62,510 nt of DNA from Opitutales bacterium (GTDB lineage Bacteria > Verrucomicrobiota > Verrucomicrobiia > Opitutales > JAJFLR01). This document shows positions 62,250 through 62,510 of this stretch, piece by piece. The DNA lies in the NCBI GenBank assembly GCA_021772565.1, contig JAJFLR010000092.1, forward strand, positions 1 through 62,510. The letters run 5' to 3'. The notes beneath the pieces were generated by a model, which had not been told where the DNA came from, ran no database searches, and saw only the letters and a list, made by a program, of their open reading frames with translations. Positions within the stretch are counted from its first letter, which is position 1. Each line of letters begins with the position of its first letter. The position numbers and the translations under genes were made by a program.

Positions 62250-62420
62250 ATGCATTTAATACTATTAGTTTTGGTTTTAGTATATGCTCCTTTTGCTTTA
62301 GTTGCAAAAAGTGAACATTCTTCTAAGCCGTCTGCGCAATCACAAGTTATAGCTACTGGCTATGATTTTAAATTTATTGTCCATGTGCCAGGTCTAAAAC
62401 CTCCTCCTTTAGGAGGATAG
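62250..62420 (+). CDS. Small secreted peptide, unknown
   Basis: A 56-residue frame (ATG at 62250, stop at 62418-62420) with a near-perfect signal peptide, MHLILLVLVLVYAPFALVAK, and a short mature part, SEHSSKPSAQSQVIATGYDF then KFIVHVPGLKPPPLGG. The proline-rich end resembles a bioactive or surface-exposed tail. No family is recognised. It could be an unannotated small gene or a chance frame. Confidence 0.45.
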   Translation: MHLILLVLVLVYAPFALVAKSEHSSKPSAQSQVIATGYDFKFIVHVPGLKPPPLGG

Positions 62421-62510
62421 CTTTAGCATTGAATTTGTGACTATAAAATTCAAACTTTGTGTTAATGAAGTATCGGAAGGGAAGTCATACAGTATACGAC
62501 ATAAAATATC

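Overview
The window is an AT-rich bacterial chromosome segment. The gene content fits a Verrucomicrobiota relative, probably an Opitutae-like lineage. Support for this: five proteins end in a PEP-CTERM sorting tail, one pseudopilin ends in the H-X9-DG type C-terminus, there is a large FG-GAP/ASPIC surface protein, calcium-type 'DxDxDGW' motifs are followed by a 'DLxxW' tail domain, and the cell envelope machinery is Gram-negative (BamA, Skp/OmpH, an LptC-like protein). The taxon is inferred from gene families, not from a marker-gene tree. No rRNA, tRNA or CRISPR array was found.

Layout. 1-4.1 kb is accessory: a PEP-CTERM protein, a MITE-like element with 19-bp perfect terminal inverted repeats, several long palindromes, a hicBA locus whose toxin is frameshifted, and an AAA ATPase of the DUF4143 type. 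4.1-8.7 kb holds a TPR/PEGA-like membrane protein with a secreted low-complexity partner, an NADPH:FMN reductase, a YkuE-like phosphoesterase and a pterin dehydratase. 9-12 kb is a roughly 990-codon Ig-repeat surface protein broken by two compensating frameshifts. 12-20.9 kb carries an Na+/H+ antiporter, two tandem secreted paralogues, a pseudopilin, an LptC-like protein, a GlcD-type FAD oxidase, a receiver-kinase hybrid and metF. 21.6-30.4 kb has an FG-GAP/ASPIC protein, a PEP-CTERM protein, a two-gene amino-acid operon (lysA-like plus a cystathionine gamma-synthase resembling the fungal type), nadC, a parD/parE locus with a shortened toxin, and birA. 30.4-31.5 kb contains remnants: a piece of a PEP-CTERM gene and a glyoxalase-type gene without its 5' end.

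32.8-40 kb is the conserved housekeeping core: rplY-pth-rpsF-ssb-rplI-dnaB-bamA-ompH, all on one strand with short gaps. It links ribosome quality, replication and outer-membrane assembly. 40-48.7 kb carries an SDR, a PAS histidine kinase, an acyP-ABC transporter-TPR operon, and lpdA. 49-62.5 kb carries a second copy of the PEP-CTERM paralogue, rlmN, gatC, a cyclophilin-FKBP fusion, rapA with a helical toroid-like companion, a TrmH methyltransferase, a small zinc-ribbon-like protein, a YheT hydrolase, and two more toxin-antitoxin loci.

The strongest pattern in the window is that all four type II toxin-antitoxin loci (hicAB, parDE, vapBC, relB/yafQ) keep an intact antitoxin beside a toxin gene destroyed in a different way each time: a 2-bp insertion, an internal deletion, a truncation, and a frameshift plus truncation. 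The second pattern is a rich set of dispersed palindromic repeats shared between distant intergenic regions (ATTGCGAG-type palindromes, a CAGCCTGAA-GGCTGATCCA hairpin cluster, a GGTATCAGT/CTAGCCGTAGC repeat, and elements with TATAGCATCTGCC ends). These explain nearly every long gap between genes.
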